DNA of 64,000 bases, taken from positions 1 through 64,000 of the forward strand of contig CAZXFH010000013.1 in the NCBI GenBank assembly GCA_964640055.1, given 5' to 3'. Shown piece by piece: positions 27,018 through 37,078 of the stretch. A model generated the notes under the pieces. It was given only the letters and a program-made list of their open reading frames with translations, was not told the origin of the DNA and ran no database searches. Positions within the stretch are counted from its first letter, which is position 1, and the number at the start of each line of letters is the position of its first letter. Position numbers and translations under genes: made by a program. Source of the DNA: CAZXFH01 sp964640055. GTDB lineage: Bacteria; Fidelibacterota; UBA2242; JAFGTP01.

Positions 27018-27063
27018 GTCAGGAAAAGAAATGTATATGCAGAATTAACTCAAAGGAGGGAAA

Positions 27064-29547
27064 ATGAGAAATCGTAAATGGTTAATCGTGTTGTGTGTCT
27101 TTTTTGTGGGGTCGCTAGCGGCGCAAAATCTGCTGGTCAACCCTGGATTTGAGGAGCAACAGCCAGCTTTTTGGAATCCTTTAAACGGAAGCATTGGTAC
27201 TGAACTGGGCTGGGAATCCACTGAAGTTAACAATGGATTCCATGCCTTTAAGGTAACCAAAAGTGCCTCTAGTTCTGATGTAGTCGGTTGGGAATCGGTC
27301 AACAATGCCAAACTCTACTGGAATAATGCTGCCGACGGTACTTACGCCCTGAGCGGCTATGTCAAAACCGTGGGGGTTAACACCAGTCCGGCCAATGACG
27401 ATGAAAAAATCGGTATACTCTTTGAATTCAAAGACGCGGACGGGAATGAACTGAACACCCAGACAGTCTGGGCAGATCAGAGTGCGGCTGATGTGGACTG
27501 GACCCAAATTACCGGCGCTGCTATTCTAAACGAAGCACCGGCCTCAGTGGTCATTAAACTGATCATGGGCAAGGATGCCACCGGTACGGTCTATTTCGAT
27601 GATATCGGCTGTAACACATCGGATTCTTGGTCCATGGGGCCTTTTAATAGCGGTGCTGAAACCGTGAAAGGCTGGATGAACTGGTATGACGCCAGCAACG
27701 GTTCCTATGGCATTGTGACTGATAATGCTGCCAACAGCGGCAGCTATGCAGCTGAACTGTTTAAACCTGATACCACCTCTTCTACCTCTGAAATCGTCTA
27801 CTACTCAGTCCCGACCGCCGTGGAAGCCGGTGAATGGTACAAGATTGGCGTCTGGGTCAAGACCGAAGATGTGAATGCCGATGATTCCTTCGAACCGACT
27901 TACATTCGCAAAGAACGGCTGGATGAACGCCTGGGCTTGTGTTATTTCTTTCATACAGACGCGGTCATTGATGAAGGTTGGTCAACGGTGGGTGGTGACA
28001 AATACGTCTATGTCGATCAGACTGACTCCACTCTGGGATGGACCCATTATACGGTGGCTGAACAAGCACCCGAAGGAGCTACCGGTATCTCGGTGCGCGC
28101 CCGCTTCACCTCCAATCCGACCGGAACTGCCTGGTTCGATGACTTTAGTATCGAAAAAATTGAAGTCACTGGCGATCAACTGCTGGTCAACCCTGGATTT
28201 GAGGAGCAACAGCCAGCTTTTTGGAATCCTTTAAACGGAAGCATTGGTACTGAACTGGGCTGGGAATCCACTGAAGTTAACAATGGATTCCATGCCTTTA
28301 AGGTAACCAAAAGTGCCTCTAGTTCTGATGTAGTCGGTTGGGAATCGGTCAACAATGCCAAACTCTACTGGAATAATGCTGCCGACGGTACTTACGCCCT
28401 GAGCGGCTATGTCAAAACCGTGGGGGTTAACACCAGTCCGGCCAATGACGATGAAAAAATCGGTATACTCTTTGAATTCAAAGACGCGGACGGGAATGAA
28501 CTGAACACCCAGACAGTCTGGGCAGATCAGAGTGCGGCTGATGTGGACTGGACCCAAATTACCGGCGCTGCTATTCTAAACGAAGCACCGGCCTCAGTGG
28601 TCATTAAACTGATCATGGGCAAGGATGCCACCGGTACGGTCTATTTCGATGATATCGGCTGTAACACATCGGATTCTTGGTCCATGGGGCCTTTTAATAG
28701 CGGTGCTGAAACCGTGAAAGGCTGGATGAACTGGTATGACGCCAGCAACGGTTCCTATGGCATTGTGACTGATAATGCTGCCAACAGCGGCAGCTATGCA
28801 GCTGAACTGTTTAAACCTGATACCACCTCTTCTACCTCTGAAATCGTCTACTACTCAGTCCCGACCGCCGTGGAAGCCGGTGAATGGTACAAGATTGGCG
28901 TCTGGGTCAAGACCGAAGATGTGAATGCCGATGATTCCTTCGAACCGACTTACATTCGCAAAGAACGGCTGGATGAACGCCTGGGCTTGTGTTATTTCTT
29001 TCATACAGACGCGGTCATTGATGAAGGTTGGTCAACGGTGGGTGGTGACAAATACGTCTATGTCGATCAGACTGACTCCACTCTGGGATGGACCCATTAT
29101 ACGGTGGCTGAACAAGCACCCGAAGGAGCTACCGGTATCTCGGTGCGCGCCCGCTTCACTTCCAATCCGACCGGAACTGCCTGGTTCGATGACTTTAGTA
29201 TCGAAAAAATGGTGCTCAGCGGAGGATCAGCTATCGATAATCCGGATCCGTTAGCTGCCAACTTACCTACCGAATTCCAGCTCCTGCAGAATTATCCGAA
29301 CCCTTTCAACCCCCAGACGACCATTGAATATTATGTTCCAAAGAATAGTAATGTATCCATAACTATTTTCAACCTCTTAGGACAAAATATCATGACCTTA
29401 GTCAATGCGAAAAAACCACAGGGTTATCACCAGATCAAATGGAATGCTTTGGATAAATACGGTCATCCGGTTCCCACAGGTATGTATCTCTATGTACTGA
29501 AGACAGATAACCAACAAATCGTTAAAAAAATGCTCTTGATCCGGTAA
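27064..29547 (+). CDS. Secreted tandem carbohydrate-binding protein with sorting tail
   Basis: 827 residues. After a signal peptide (to AAQ, ~21) come two nearly identical 350-residue units, each with two CBM4/9-type jelly-roll modules. The first begins LLVNPGFEEQQPAFW and ends GTVYFDDIG; the second begins DSWSMGPFNSGAE and ends GTAWFDDFSIEK. A type IX-like sorting tail closes the protein (NYPNPFNPQTTIEYY, GMYLYVL, KKMLLIR). No catalytic domain is present, so its role is probably to hold glycan at the surface for the neighbouring enzymes. AAGGAGGG precedes the ATG. It lies just upstream of the TonB-receptor operon and is followed by a strong hairpin. Confidence 0.88.
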   Translation: MRNRKWLIVLCVFFVGSLAAQNLLVNPGFEEQQPAFWNPLNGSIGTELGWESTEVNNGFHAFKVTKSASSSDVVGWESVNNAKLYWNNAADGTYALSGYVKTVGVNTSPANDDEKIGILFEFKDADGNELNTQTVWADQSAADVDWTQITGAAILNEAPASVVIKLIMGKDATGTVYFDDIGCNTSDSWSMGPFNSGAETVKGWMNWYDASNGSYGIVTDNAANSGSYAAELFKPDTTSSTSEIVYYSVPTAVEAGEWYKIGVWVKTEDVNADDSFEPTYIRKERLDERLGLCYFFHTDAVIDEGWSTVGGDKYVYVDQTDSTLGWTHYTVAEQAPEGATGISVRARFTSNPTGTAWFDDFSIEKIEVTGDQLLVNPGFEEQQPAFWNPLNGSIGTELGWESTEVNNGFHAFKVTKSASSSDVVGWESVNNAKLYWNNAADGTYALSGYVKTVGVNTSPANDDEKIGILFEFKDADGNELNTQTVWADQSAADVDWTQITGAAILNEAPASVVIKLIMGKDATGTVYFDDIGCNTSDSWSMGPFNSGAETVKGWMNWYDASNGSYGIVTDNAANSGSYAAELFKPDTTSSTSEIVYYSVPTAVEAGEWYKIGVWVKTEDVNADDSFEPTYIRKERLDERLGLCYFFHTDAVIDEGWSTVGGDKYVYVDQTDSTLGWTHYTVAEQAPEGATGISVRARFTSNPTGTAWFDDFSIEKMVLSGGSAIDNPDPLAANLPTEFQLLQNYPNPFNPQTTIEYYVPKNSNVSITIFNLLGQNIMTLVNAKKPQGYHQIKWNALDKYGHPVPTGMYLYVLKTDNQQIVKKMLLIR
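27130..29210 (+). repeat. 1-kb in-frame tandem duplication
   Basis: 27130-28160 and 28180-29210 are copies of 1031 bp with a 1050-bp period. Reading them side by side I found one difference, a silent C/T at 28110/29160. The duplication adds exactly 350 codons and keeps the frame. Either it is very recent, or it is homogenised by gene conversion; mis-assembly is also possible. Confidence 0.95.
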
Positions 29548-29560
29548 TCCGCTTAAATCT

Positions 29561-29601
29561 CTCAGCCTTCCGGTAGTTGAAATGACTATCGGAAGGCTGA
29601 G
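29561..29601 (+). terminator. Strong hairpin between the CBM gene and the TonB-receptor gene
   Basis: CTCAGCCTTCCGGTAGT (29561-29577) pairs with ACTATCGGAAGGCTGAG (29585-29601): 17 pairs with a single G-U, and a 7-base loop. There is no T-tract. It may terminate, or attenuate or stabilise the CBM transcript, before the receptor operon. Confidence 0.65.
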
Positions 29602-29742
29602 TATAAGATTCTACCGCTGGCGTATTCCAGATTGCATACCTAGGCCATAATATTCCAACTGATATTTCCCAACTTGTTCTGAAAATACTAGCATATATTT
29701 CAATTTTGTTGCATTTTTCAGGACAATCGGAAAGGATTTATT

Positions 29743-32382
29743 ATGAAACACGTTGTCCTTTTATTAACCCTAATTATATTAGTTAATAACTACTTCCTGT
29801 CAGCCGGTGTCACTGGTAAAATTACCGGAATGGTCTCAGATCAGGAGAGTAGTGAACCATTGATTGGTGTGAATATCATGATTGAAGGCACCAGCTTGGG
29901 AGCTGCAACTAATGAGCATGGTAATTATACTATTTTAAATGTACCGCCTGGAATTTATACTCTCAAAGCCACTATGATCGGTTATCAGACGATTATTAAA
30001 AAAAATGTACAAGTCATGGTTGATCTAACCACTGAAATAAATTTTGAAATGACCACAGAAACCATAAGAGGTGAAGAAGTAGTGGTCATTGCTCAAGCTC
30101 CGATTGTTCAGAAGGATGTAACTTCTACATCCTTCCGGGTACACTCTAATCAGATTGACCAACTCCAAATGGTGGATCTAAACGAGGTCATTGAGCTGCA
30201 AGCCGGTGTTATCGAGGGGCATTTCCGCGGAGGACGGAGTGGCGAGGTTAAATATATTGTTGATGGAATCCCAATGAATGACGCCTATTCCGGAGATATT
30301 CCTTTTGAAGTTGAAAATGATATAGTCGAGCAGGTCGAGGTTATCAGTGGTACATTTAATGCCGAATATGGTCAAGCCATGTCAGGAGTAGTTAATATTG
30401 TCACCAAAGAAGGGCAGGACTACTATACCGGGAAAGTTTCAATCTATGGCGGTGATTATGCCAGTAATCACACCCATACCTTCTTGCATATTGCAGACCT
30501 CAATCCAATTGCAATCAACAATACACAGTTAACGGTGAGTGGGCCTTTACCTGTTATTAAACGGGCCTATTTCTCACTGACAGGTCGCCTGAATAATTCA
30601 GATGGTTGGATTTTTGGACAGCGTATTTTCATACCTCATGATTCAAGTAGCTTTAGTGAAGCCGGGAATTATATTGAATCTTCCGGAGACAGCCAATATG
30701 TTTCTATGAACTATAGTAATAAAAAATCACTACAGGGCAAACTTACTTTTAAAATTTTTGACAAAGATAAACTCAATGTTTCCTCTTTTTTACAACAACG
30801 GAACTTTAGTGAATATGACCACATTTTTAAATATAATCCCAATGGTAATTACCAACGTGAACGCTTTAGTTATCAAAATTCACTACAATATAATCACATA
30901 TTCAATTCACAAACCTTTATTACCTTCAACTTATCAAATATGTTTACCGAATATGGACAATATGTGTATAAAGATAAAGATGATCCCCGTTATGTACCGA
31001 TCGATTATTTAATTGGAACGGGTTCCAATGGTTTTTCCACCGGTGGCATGCGCATGTGGCACCATTTTCGTGATAACAGAACAAATATTGCCAAATTGGA
31101 TTTTACCAGTCAACTCAATCGAGCCCATAAGGTAGGTGCAGGTATTAGCTATAAGCGGTGCAAACTCGCACTACATGAGTATCAACTCTATTTTGATGAG
31201 AACAATCAAATCAAGATCCCGCCTGATTCTTCCTGGTATAATAATGATTACACCCACTATCCCAGGGAAATTTCAGCTTACATCCAAGATAAGATTGAGG
31301 TGGGAGACATGATTATCAATGCCGGATTACGTTATGACTTTTTCGATCCAGCAGGGAAAGTACCTAAACAATTCTATGATACCCAAGCGGCTGTGAAAAG
31401 AGATGCAAAAATTTCTGCGCAATTCAGTCCCCGACTGGGAATTGCCTACCCGATCACTGATCAAGGGGTAATCCATTTTTCTTATGGTCATTTTTTCCAG
31501 GTGCCTAATTATGAGCATCTTTATATCAACCCCGATTTTGAAGTTTCCCTAATCCAGTTACGTGGAGATCAGCCACCCCGGGGACGTTTTAATATCATGG
31601 GAAATGCAGAACTAAAACCAGAAAAAACAGTCAGCTACGAAATCGGCATTAAACAAGCGATTACCGATTTCCTATCTATCGATGTGACGACTTATAATAA
31701 GGATATCCGCGATCTCATCGGACAAGAAACCCGCACCAATATATTCGGTGGCAAGTATTGGCGCTATGTTAACCGCGACTATGCGAATGTTAAGGGTATT
31801 ACCGTTGCCTTAGACCGTTTACAGCGAAGAGCTGATTTTGGTTTCTCCGTTGATTATACCTTTCAAAGAGCCACTGGTAATGCCTCTAATCCGGAAGACG
31901 CCTGGATCAATCAACAACAGGATCCGCCCATACAAACTGAAAAGAAGCGTCGTCCCCTGGATTGGGATCAAACCCACTCTCTGAATCTGAGTGCGACTAC
32001 CACACAAAAAGGATTTCATATCAGCTTGATCGGCCAAATCGGGAGTGGCATGCCCTATACCCGCTCTTCACCGCGCTATTCAAACCGGATTGTGAATGGC
32101 GAACGTCAGCCCCCTACCGTTACTTTTGATCTCAATGTTACCAAGGATTTCCAGGTTAAAAAAATGGTGATCTCGCCATTCATCAAGATATATAATCTGC
32201 TTGACCGAAAAAATTGTCGTGATGTGTATTCATCAAGCGGTCAGGCTGATTATGATTTTGACATGAACTTTCAATCTTATATTGGCATACAAAGCCAAGA
32301 AGAATTTTATACCCGCCCTGATTTCTATTATGAACCCCGGAAAATACTTTTAGGATGTTCGATCACTTTCAATCAAAAATAA
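29743..32382 (+). CDS. TonB-dependent outer-membrane receptor (SusC-like)
   Basis: 879 residues. Signal peptide (~1-21), then a carboxypeptidase-regulatory-like beta-sandwich (~24-110: GKITGMVSDQESSEPLIGVNI, GNYTILNVPPGIYTL), then the plug (~115-215: VDLNEVIELQAGVI, VKYIVDGIPMND, VEVISGTFNAEYGQAMSGVVNI) and a 22-strand-type barrel to the end. This layout is that of SusC-like receptors importing oligosaccharides with TonB energy. There is no SusD beside it; instead the 1093-residue protein follows after 15 bases. It heads a dense twelve-gene run, so glycan import is the likely role. Confidence 0.93.
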   Translation: MKHVVLLLTLIILVNNYFLSAGVTGKITGMVSDQESSEPLIGVNIMIEGTSLGAATNEHGNYTILNVPPGIYTLKATMIGYQTIIKKNVQVMVDLTTEINFEMTTETIRGEEVVVIAQAPIVQKDVTSTSFRVHSNQIDQLQMVDLNEVIELQAGVIEGHFRGGRSGEVKYIVDGIPMNDAYSGDIPFEVENDIVEQVEVISGTFNAEYGQAMSGVVNIVTKEGQDYYTGKVSIYGGDYASNHTHTFLHIADLNPIAINNTQLTVSGPLPVIKRAYFSLTGRLNNSDGWIFGQRIFIPHDSSSFSEAGNYIESSGDSQYVSMNYSNKKSLQGKLTFKIFDKDKLNVSSFLQQRNFSEYDHIFKYNPNGNYQRERFSYQNSLQYNHIFNSQTFITFNLSNMFTEYGQYVYKDKDDPRYVPIDYLIGTGSNGFSTGGMRMWHHFRDNRTNIAKLDFTSQLNRAHKVGAGISYKRCKLALHEYQLYFDENNQIKIPPDSSWYNNDYTHYPREISAYIQDKIEVGDMIINAGLRYDFFDPAGKVPKQFYDTQAAVKRDAKISAQFSPRLGIAYPITDQGVIHFSYGHFFQVPNYEHLYINPDFEVSLIQLRGDQPPRGRFNIMGNAELKPEKTVSYEIGIKQAITDFLSIDVTTYNKDIRDLIGQETRTNIFGGKYWRYVNRDYANVKGITVALDRLQRRADFGFSVDYTFQRATGNASNPEDAWINQQQDPPIQTEKKRRPLDWDQTHSLNLSATTTQKGFHISLIGQIGSGMPYTRSSPRYSNRIVNGERQPPTVTFDLNVTKDFQVKKMVISPFIKIYNLLDRKNCRDVYSSSGQADYDFDMNFQSYIGIQSQEEFYTRPDFYYEPRKILLGCSITFNQK

Positions 32383-32397
32383 ATAATCAATTTTAAG

Positions 32398-35300
32398 ATG
32401 AGATCAAAAACCATGAAAAAGATCTATTTAATTTTATTTTGGCTGGTTTTTCACGGTATTCTCCTTTACGCTCAGACACCGGCTAGCATGCGAGGCCACC
32501 AGCAATATCGTCGTCTTGGCTTAATGGATGGTAATCTGGTACAGACCCTTTTTAAAAATTATGGTGAAGTCACTGACTATCCCAATGAGCCCTCCTGTAA
32601 TTGGCCTTCTTTTGGAAAACACTATTGCGATGGCGTGGCTATTATCGTTAGTGTCGAGGTGGAAAACAGTCTTGGTGAATTAATTCATCCCATGGAAACC
32701 CAATACCGGGAATTCGTGGATAAATCACCAGAAGATATCCCTTGGGGATTCGAACCTCGTCCCTATTGGTTTAATATGGATAAAAGGGAAAACAGCTATC
32801 CCGCCATGAGTAATGATCCCAACAGCTGGCCCCTCCATTGGCTGGACCGTCCGGAATCCTGGGATGGATACTGGAATGGCTACTTTGGGAAAGGCATGTT
32901 TAATGCTGATCTGGAAACGGTCTTTGTTTTTGATGATGATCCTGATAAAGAACCCAATCTGGAAATGAATTATTACTGTGATGAAACTGATTCTAGCCGC
33001 GGTGGACTGGGCCTATGGGTAAAAACAAGGGGCTTCCAGTGGAGCCATGTTCTAGCAGAAGATTGTATTTTCTGGCATTACAATATCGCCAATGAATCTA
33101 CTCATGATTACGAGAAAACCATCTATTCCCAATATCTTGATTGGGGAGTTGGTGGAGTGGAAGACGGCGCTGATGATATTGGCGAATACGATACCCAACT
33201 TGATATTGCTTATGCTTACGATACCGATAAGTATGGCACACCAGGCAATTGGTATCCGGTGGGATACGCAGGATATGCCTTTCTGGAAAGCCCAGGGATC
33301 GCCAATGACGGCAAAGACAATGATAATGATGGAATCATTGATGAAAAAAGATACAGCGATGGTCCCGGCCCCTATCTCGGCGAGCACCCCTATGGATTCG
33401 AACCAGCGGAGTGGGATAAATTTTATCAGTATTATAAAAGATATCCAGTTGCCCATTTTGCCGAAGATGAAGACTGTGATTGGGAAGGTTATACTGATCT
33501 CAACGGCAATGGGATCTGGGACGATAATGAACCTTTGAATGATGATTTGGGAGCCGATGGTGTGGGGCCCTATGACCGACATTACATCGGTCCTGATGAA
33601 GGCGAAGGCGATGGCCTTCCAACAAATGGAGAACCTAACTACAACGCCACTGATCCCGATGAGTCAGATCAAATTGGTTTAACCGGTTTTGAAATATTTC
33701 CCGTACATAAATACGAATTAACCAATGATGAGGAAAACTGGCAGGTATTTTCCAAAGCCCCTCTCCCTATGGATCAAATCCTGCAGCCGAACAACCTCGG
33801 AATGTTTTTCTCTTCCGGAACGTTCCCTTTAGAAGCTGGCAAGCGAGAACGCTACTCCATGGCCTTGTTATTTGGCGAAGACCGTGATGATCTGGTAAAA
33901 AACAAGCGGACAGTCCAGCAGATATATAACGCTGATTATCGTTTTTCGCAACCACCCCTAAAGCCAACACTCAAAATTTATCCCGGTGATAAGGAGGTCA
34001 CCTTAGTATGGGATGATATCGCTGAAGAATCTTATGATCCTTTTCTCCAGGAATATGATTTTGAAGGTTATGTTATCTATAAAAGCACGGAACCAAAATT
34101 TTTGGAATGTAAAGTGATCACAGACTCCTATGGCAATCTGACCTTCCGTAAACCAGTGGCCCAATTTGACCTAAAAGACGGTAAAAAGGGTCCCCATCCC
34201 ATTGATATCTATGGAATTAAGTACAATCTAGGAGAGGATACTGGCTTACGTCACACCTGGACTGATACCGACGTTAAGAATGGTCAGACCTATTATTATA
34301 CTGTGGTTTCCTATGACTATGGTCTGGTAAATTACGGACCAAACGGTGTCGAAGGAATTGCTCCTTCGGAATGCTCTTCTATTATCAAAACCAATGCCTT
34401 GGGCGAAGTGACCTTCAAGGACATCAATACCGGTCTAGCGACACCAAGACCAGCTGCTGCTGGCTATTCCCCGCCGAGTTTAAATGGTGAAGTGGATCAT
34501 ATTGGTCCGGGTACCGGAAATATAGAAATACAAATTGTAGAGAAACACCGTATTCCACCTGGCAATACCACCTATGAAATAGAATTTTATGAAAACAGTA
34601 AACATAATACCACTACTAAACCCCATTATAGCATTCGGGATGTTTCCCAGGATACTGTTGTTTTAGACTCTATTCTCCTCAATACTCCCGGTCAGGAAAG
34701 TCCTATTTTTAATGGTACTGTTGTCTTTATTAATAACGATACCGCAATTACTATGGATCCAGAAAACAGCCACTGGCAAAGCGGTGAATCTGATTATCAT
34801 GTCAAGGTGCGTCTGAATCCGGATTGGGAGGATCTGGCTGGCTACCGATTAAACTTGAATCAACCGGCCGATTACCTGATCACTTTCTATGATTCCATTT
34901 ATACCTATACAAATCCGGTCTTTGGGCTAAAATCCCTACCTTCGGAAGTTTGTATTTATAATGTTACTGATTCAGTGGAAGTTGACTATGCTGTGATGGA
35001 TAATGACCAAAATGGTAAATACAGCCATGGAGATGACATGGTGGTGGTGGTACCCGATGATGACTTTATTTTTAATCTCTATCTAAGTTGGACAATCCGA
35101 TTTCAAAGTAAATTTGAGGTAGACACCACAAAATCACCTCCGGATACCACCTGGCTCACGACAGACCCCCCCCATACTGGAGATCAGTATTACCTAGCCA
35201 TCAAAAAACCATTTCGTTCTACTATTTACCGAACAAAGATAGACACAGTTCAATCCCAAGGAAATACCATTTATGACACCAGCTACGTGGTTGACCAACA

Positions 35301-35679
35301 AGGTGATATTTTCCGCTTTACTTTGCAAGGTGCTGATTCTAGTAATTCCCTGGCTAAAAGGGAGCTGGACGATATTTATGTCGTACCCAATCCCTATGTA
35401 GTAACCGCTACGTGGGAACCTCCTAACCCCTTTAAGTTTGGCCGGGGTATCAGAAAGTTACAATTTTTCAACCTTCCTAAAGAGTGTACGATCCGGATTT
35501 ATACCTTGCGAGGTTATCTCGTGGATACTATCCATCACCATAGTACCGCCGATAATGGAATGGCGAGCTGGAATATTGTGTCTAAGGATGGCAATGAAAT
35601 CGCTTATGGCCTTTATATTTATCATGTGAGTGCCCCTGACGTGGGTGAAAAAATAGGACGTTTTGCCATTATAAAATAA
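32398..35679 (+). CDS. Giant secreted partner of the TonB receptor
   Basis: 1093 residues. Signal peptide (~6-26; the sixth codon is an alternative ATG giving the more typical MKKIYLILFW). The long body has Asp-rich, thrombospondin-3/dockerin-like calcium motifs (DGKDNDNDGIIDE, DLNGNGIWDDNE, ~295-420), a fibronectin-III-like segment (~520-660: YPGDKEVTLVWDD, YYYTVVSYDYG) and a FlgD-like tail (VVPNPYVV, QFFNLPKECTIRIYTLRG, GLYIYHV). It occupies the place SusD has in classic loci and may be the surface glycan-binding lid or a calcium-stabilised exported scaffold; this is inference. A shorter relative is at 9012. Confidence 0.75.
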   Translation: MRSKTMKKIYLILFWLVFHGILLYAQTPASMRGHQQYRRLGLMDGNLVQTLFKNYGEVTDYPNEPSCNWPSFGKHYCDGVAIIVSVEVENSLGELIHPMETQYREFVDKSPEDIPWGFEPRPYWFNMDKRENSYPAMSNDPNSWPLHWLDRPESWDGYWNGYFGKGMFNADLETVFVFDDDPDKEPNLEMNYYCDETDSSRGGLGLWVKTRGFQWSHVLAEDCIFWHYNIANESTHDYEKTIYSQYLDWGVGGVEDGADDIGEYDTQLDIAYAYDTDKYGTPGNWYPVGYAGYAFLESPGIANDGKDNDNDGIIDEKRYSDGPGPYLGEHPYGFEPAEWDKFYQYYKRYPVAHFAEDEDCDWEGYTDLNGNGIWDDNEPLNDDLGADGVGPYDRHYIGPDEGEGDGLPTNGEPNYNATDPDESDQIGLTGFEIFPVHKYELTNDEENWQVFSKAPLPMDQILQPNNLGMFFSSGTFPLEAGKRERYSMALLFGEDRDDLVKNKRTVQQIYNADYRFSQPPLKPTLKIYPGDKEVTLVWDDIAEESYDPFLQEYDFEGYVIYKSTEPKFLECKVITDSYGNLTFRKPVAQFDLKDGKKGPHPIDIYGIKYNLGEDTGLRHTWTDTDVKNGQTYYYTVVSYDYGLVNYGPNGVEGIAPSECSSIIKTNALGEVTFKDINTGLATPRPAAAGYSPPSLNGEVDHIGPGTGNIEIQIVEKHRIPPGNTTYEIEFYENSKHNTTTKPHYSIRDVSQDTVVLDSILLNTPGQESPIFNGTVVFINNDTAITMDPENSHWQSGESDYHVKVRLNPDWEDLAGYRLNLNQPADYLITFYDSIYTYTNPVFGLKSLPSEVCIYNVTDSVEVDYAVMDNDQNGKYSHGDDMVVVVPDDDFIFNLYLSWTIRFQSKFEVDTTKSPPDTTWLTTDPPHTGDQYYLAIKKPFRSTIYRTKIDTVQSQGNTIYDTSYVVDQQGDIFRFTLQGADSSNSLAKRELDDIYVVPNPYVVTATWEPPNPFKFGRGIRKLQFFNLPKECTIRIYTLRGYLVDTIHHHSTADNGMASWNIVSKDGNEIAYGLYIYHVSAPDVGEKIGRFAIIK

Positions 35680-35682
35680 CTT

Positions 35683-37062
35683 ATGCGTACTTATCCTATC
35701 ATATTAGGTCTTTTTTTACTGGGATTATTATGCTCCTGTGAACAAATATCACCTGATAAAAACCTTCAGGCTGTCGCCGAAGTAAATAACCGGCTAATTA
35801 CCGCTGACGAAATCCGCTTTGCTTATGAGCTTTGTCCACGTAAGATAACCCAACTCGGTAAACAAAAAGCGCTGAACTTCATTTTAGAGGAAATAATTGA
35901 TCAAACCCTATTGGCTAAGGAGGCAGCGCGACTAAACCTAGCTAATCAACAAATAAAAAGAACGGTCGAATATTATAAACGTGCAGAGACAAACCGCCAG
36001 CTTTATCACAAACATATCCGCGATAGCGTACAAATCAGAGATGCTGAGTTACGCCAGGCCTACAAACGCAGCCTTATCACTCTATATGTGAAACACTATC
36101 AAACCAATAATCATCAAGAAGCAAAGCAAATTTCTACAGGCCAAATTACACCGGGACACCAATCTATATCCCCTGTTACTGAAACTAAATCCCTACCACC
36201 CTATGGGAAAGTTGATTTAATTACCTGGAATAATATTCAATGGGAATGGGAAAATTTGCTTCACGAACTTCCACTCTATCAACGATCCAAACCCATTTGG
36301 AACGATGGGATATATCATATATTCCAGGTATTGGATCAGGAAAAGAATATGATCTCAACTGAGAATAACTATATGTCCCGGAAATCCTCTTTAGAAAGTG
36401 CAATACGGAAAAGAAAAGAACATCATCGGGGTTTCGAATTTGTACAGCGCATTATGCAGCCCCAACACCTGGTTATTAAGGGAGAAGTATTGCAAGGTCT
36501 GACTGATTTCATCTGGTCAGAAAACCGACCCAAACGACAGGAGATTCAATACATAAAAATAAAAGAAATAGCGCCTCAGATTAAACAGAAAATCAATTTA
36601 TCAAACCAAATTATCGCTGATTATAGCGCTGGAAATTTAACCGTAGCTGACTTCTTATTTTACTATCGTCTAAACCCTCAGGTAATTTCTTTTAAAAGTA
36701 AAAAGCATATTAAAAGCAGTTTAACCAATGCGATCGCTACTTATGTCAGAGATATTGTTTTTGCCGATATTGGAATAAAGGAAGGACTGGATGAATGTCT
36801 GACAGTTAAGCGGGAAGCACAACAATGGCGGGAAAAGCTTTTAGCTAACGAAATGAAAAAAATTATCCACCAACAATCAGTTCAGAATTGTGCTGACTCC
36901 TCTGAAATCTGGCAAATTTATCAAGCCAATCTTGATCATTTAATTCAAAAATTAAGAAATAACGCGGAAATACATATTGATAAGGAAATTTTGATGGCAA
37001 TCCAAACATCAGATGAAGGATTGCCAAGGAAAATAGATTTCTTTGCCAAATATCTTCAGTAA
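35683..37062 (+). CDS. SurA-like (parvulin-family) lipoprotein
   Basis: 459 residues. The lipobox LLCSC (Cys17 or Cys19) marks a lipoprotein. Residues ~30-130 resemble a SurA N-terminal chaperone domain (VAEVNNRLITADEIRFAYE, KALNFILEEIIDQTLLAKEA, LRQAYKRSLITL). A clear PPIase core is not seen, so the parvulin domain may be degenerate. It starts three bases after the giant secreted gene, and its stop precedes the PorV-like gene by 16 bases. Inference: a dedicated folding factor for the barrel or exported partner in this operon. Confidence 0.65.
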   Translation: MRTYPIILGLFLLGLLCSCEQISPDKNLQAVAEVNNRLITADEIRFAYELCPRKITQLGKQKALNFILEEIIDQTLLAKEAARLNLANQQIKRTVEYYKRAETNRQLYHKHIRDSVQIRDAELRQAYKRSLITLYVKHYQTNNHQEAKQISTGQITPGHQSISPVTETKSLPPYGKVDLITWNNIQWEWENLLHELPLYQRSKPIWNDGIYHIFQVLDQEKNMISTENNYMSRKSSLESAIRKRKEHHRGFEFVQRIMQPQHLVIKGEVLQGLTDFIWSENRPKRQEIQYIKIKEIAPQIKQKINLSNQIIADYSAGNLTVADFLFYYRLNPQVISFKSKKHIKSSLTNAIATYVRDIVFADIGIKEGLDECLTVKREAQQWREKLLANEMKKIIHQQSVQNCADSSEIWQIYQANLDHLIQKLRNNAEIHIDKEILMAIQTSDEGLPRKIDFFAKYLQ

Positions 37063-37078
37063 TGATAAGGAGTTCGCG

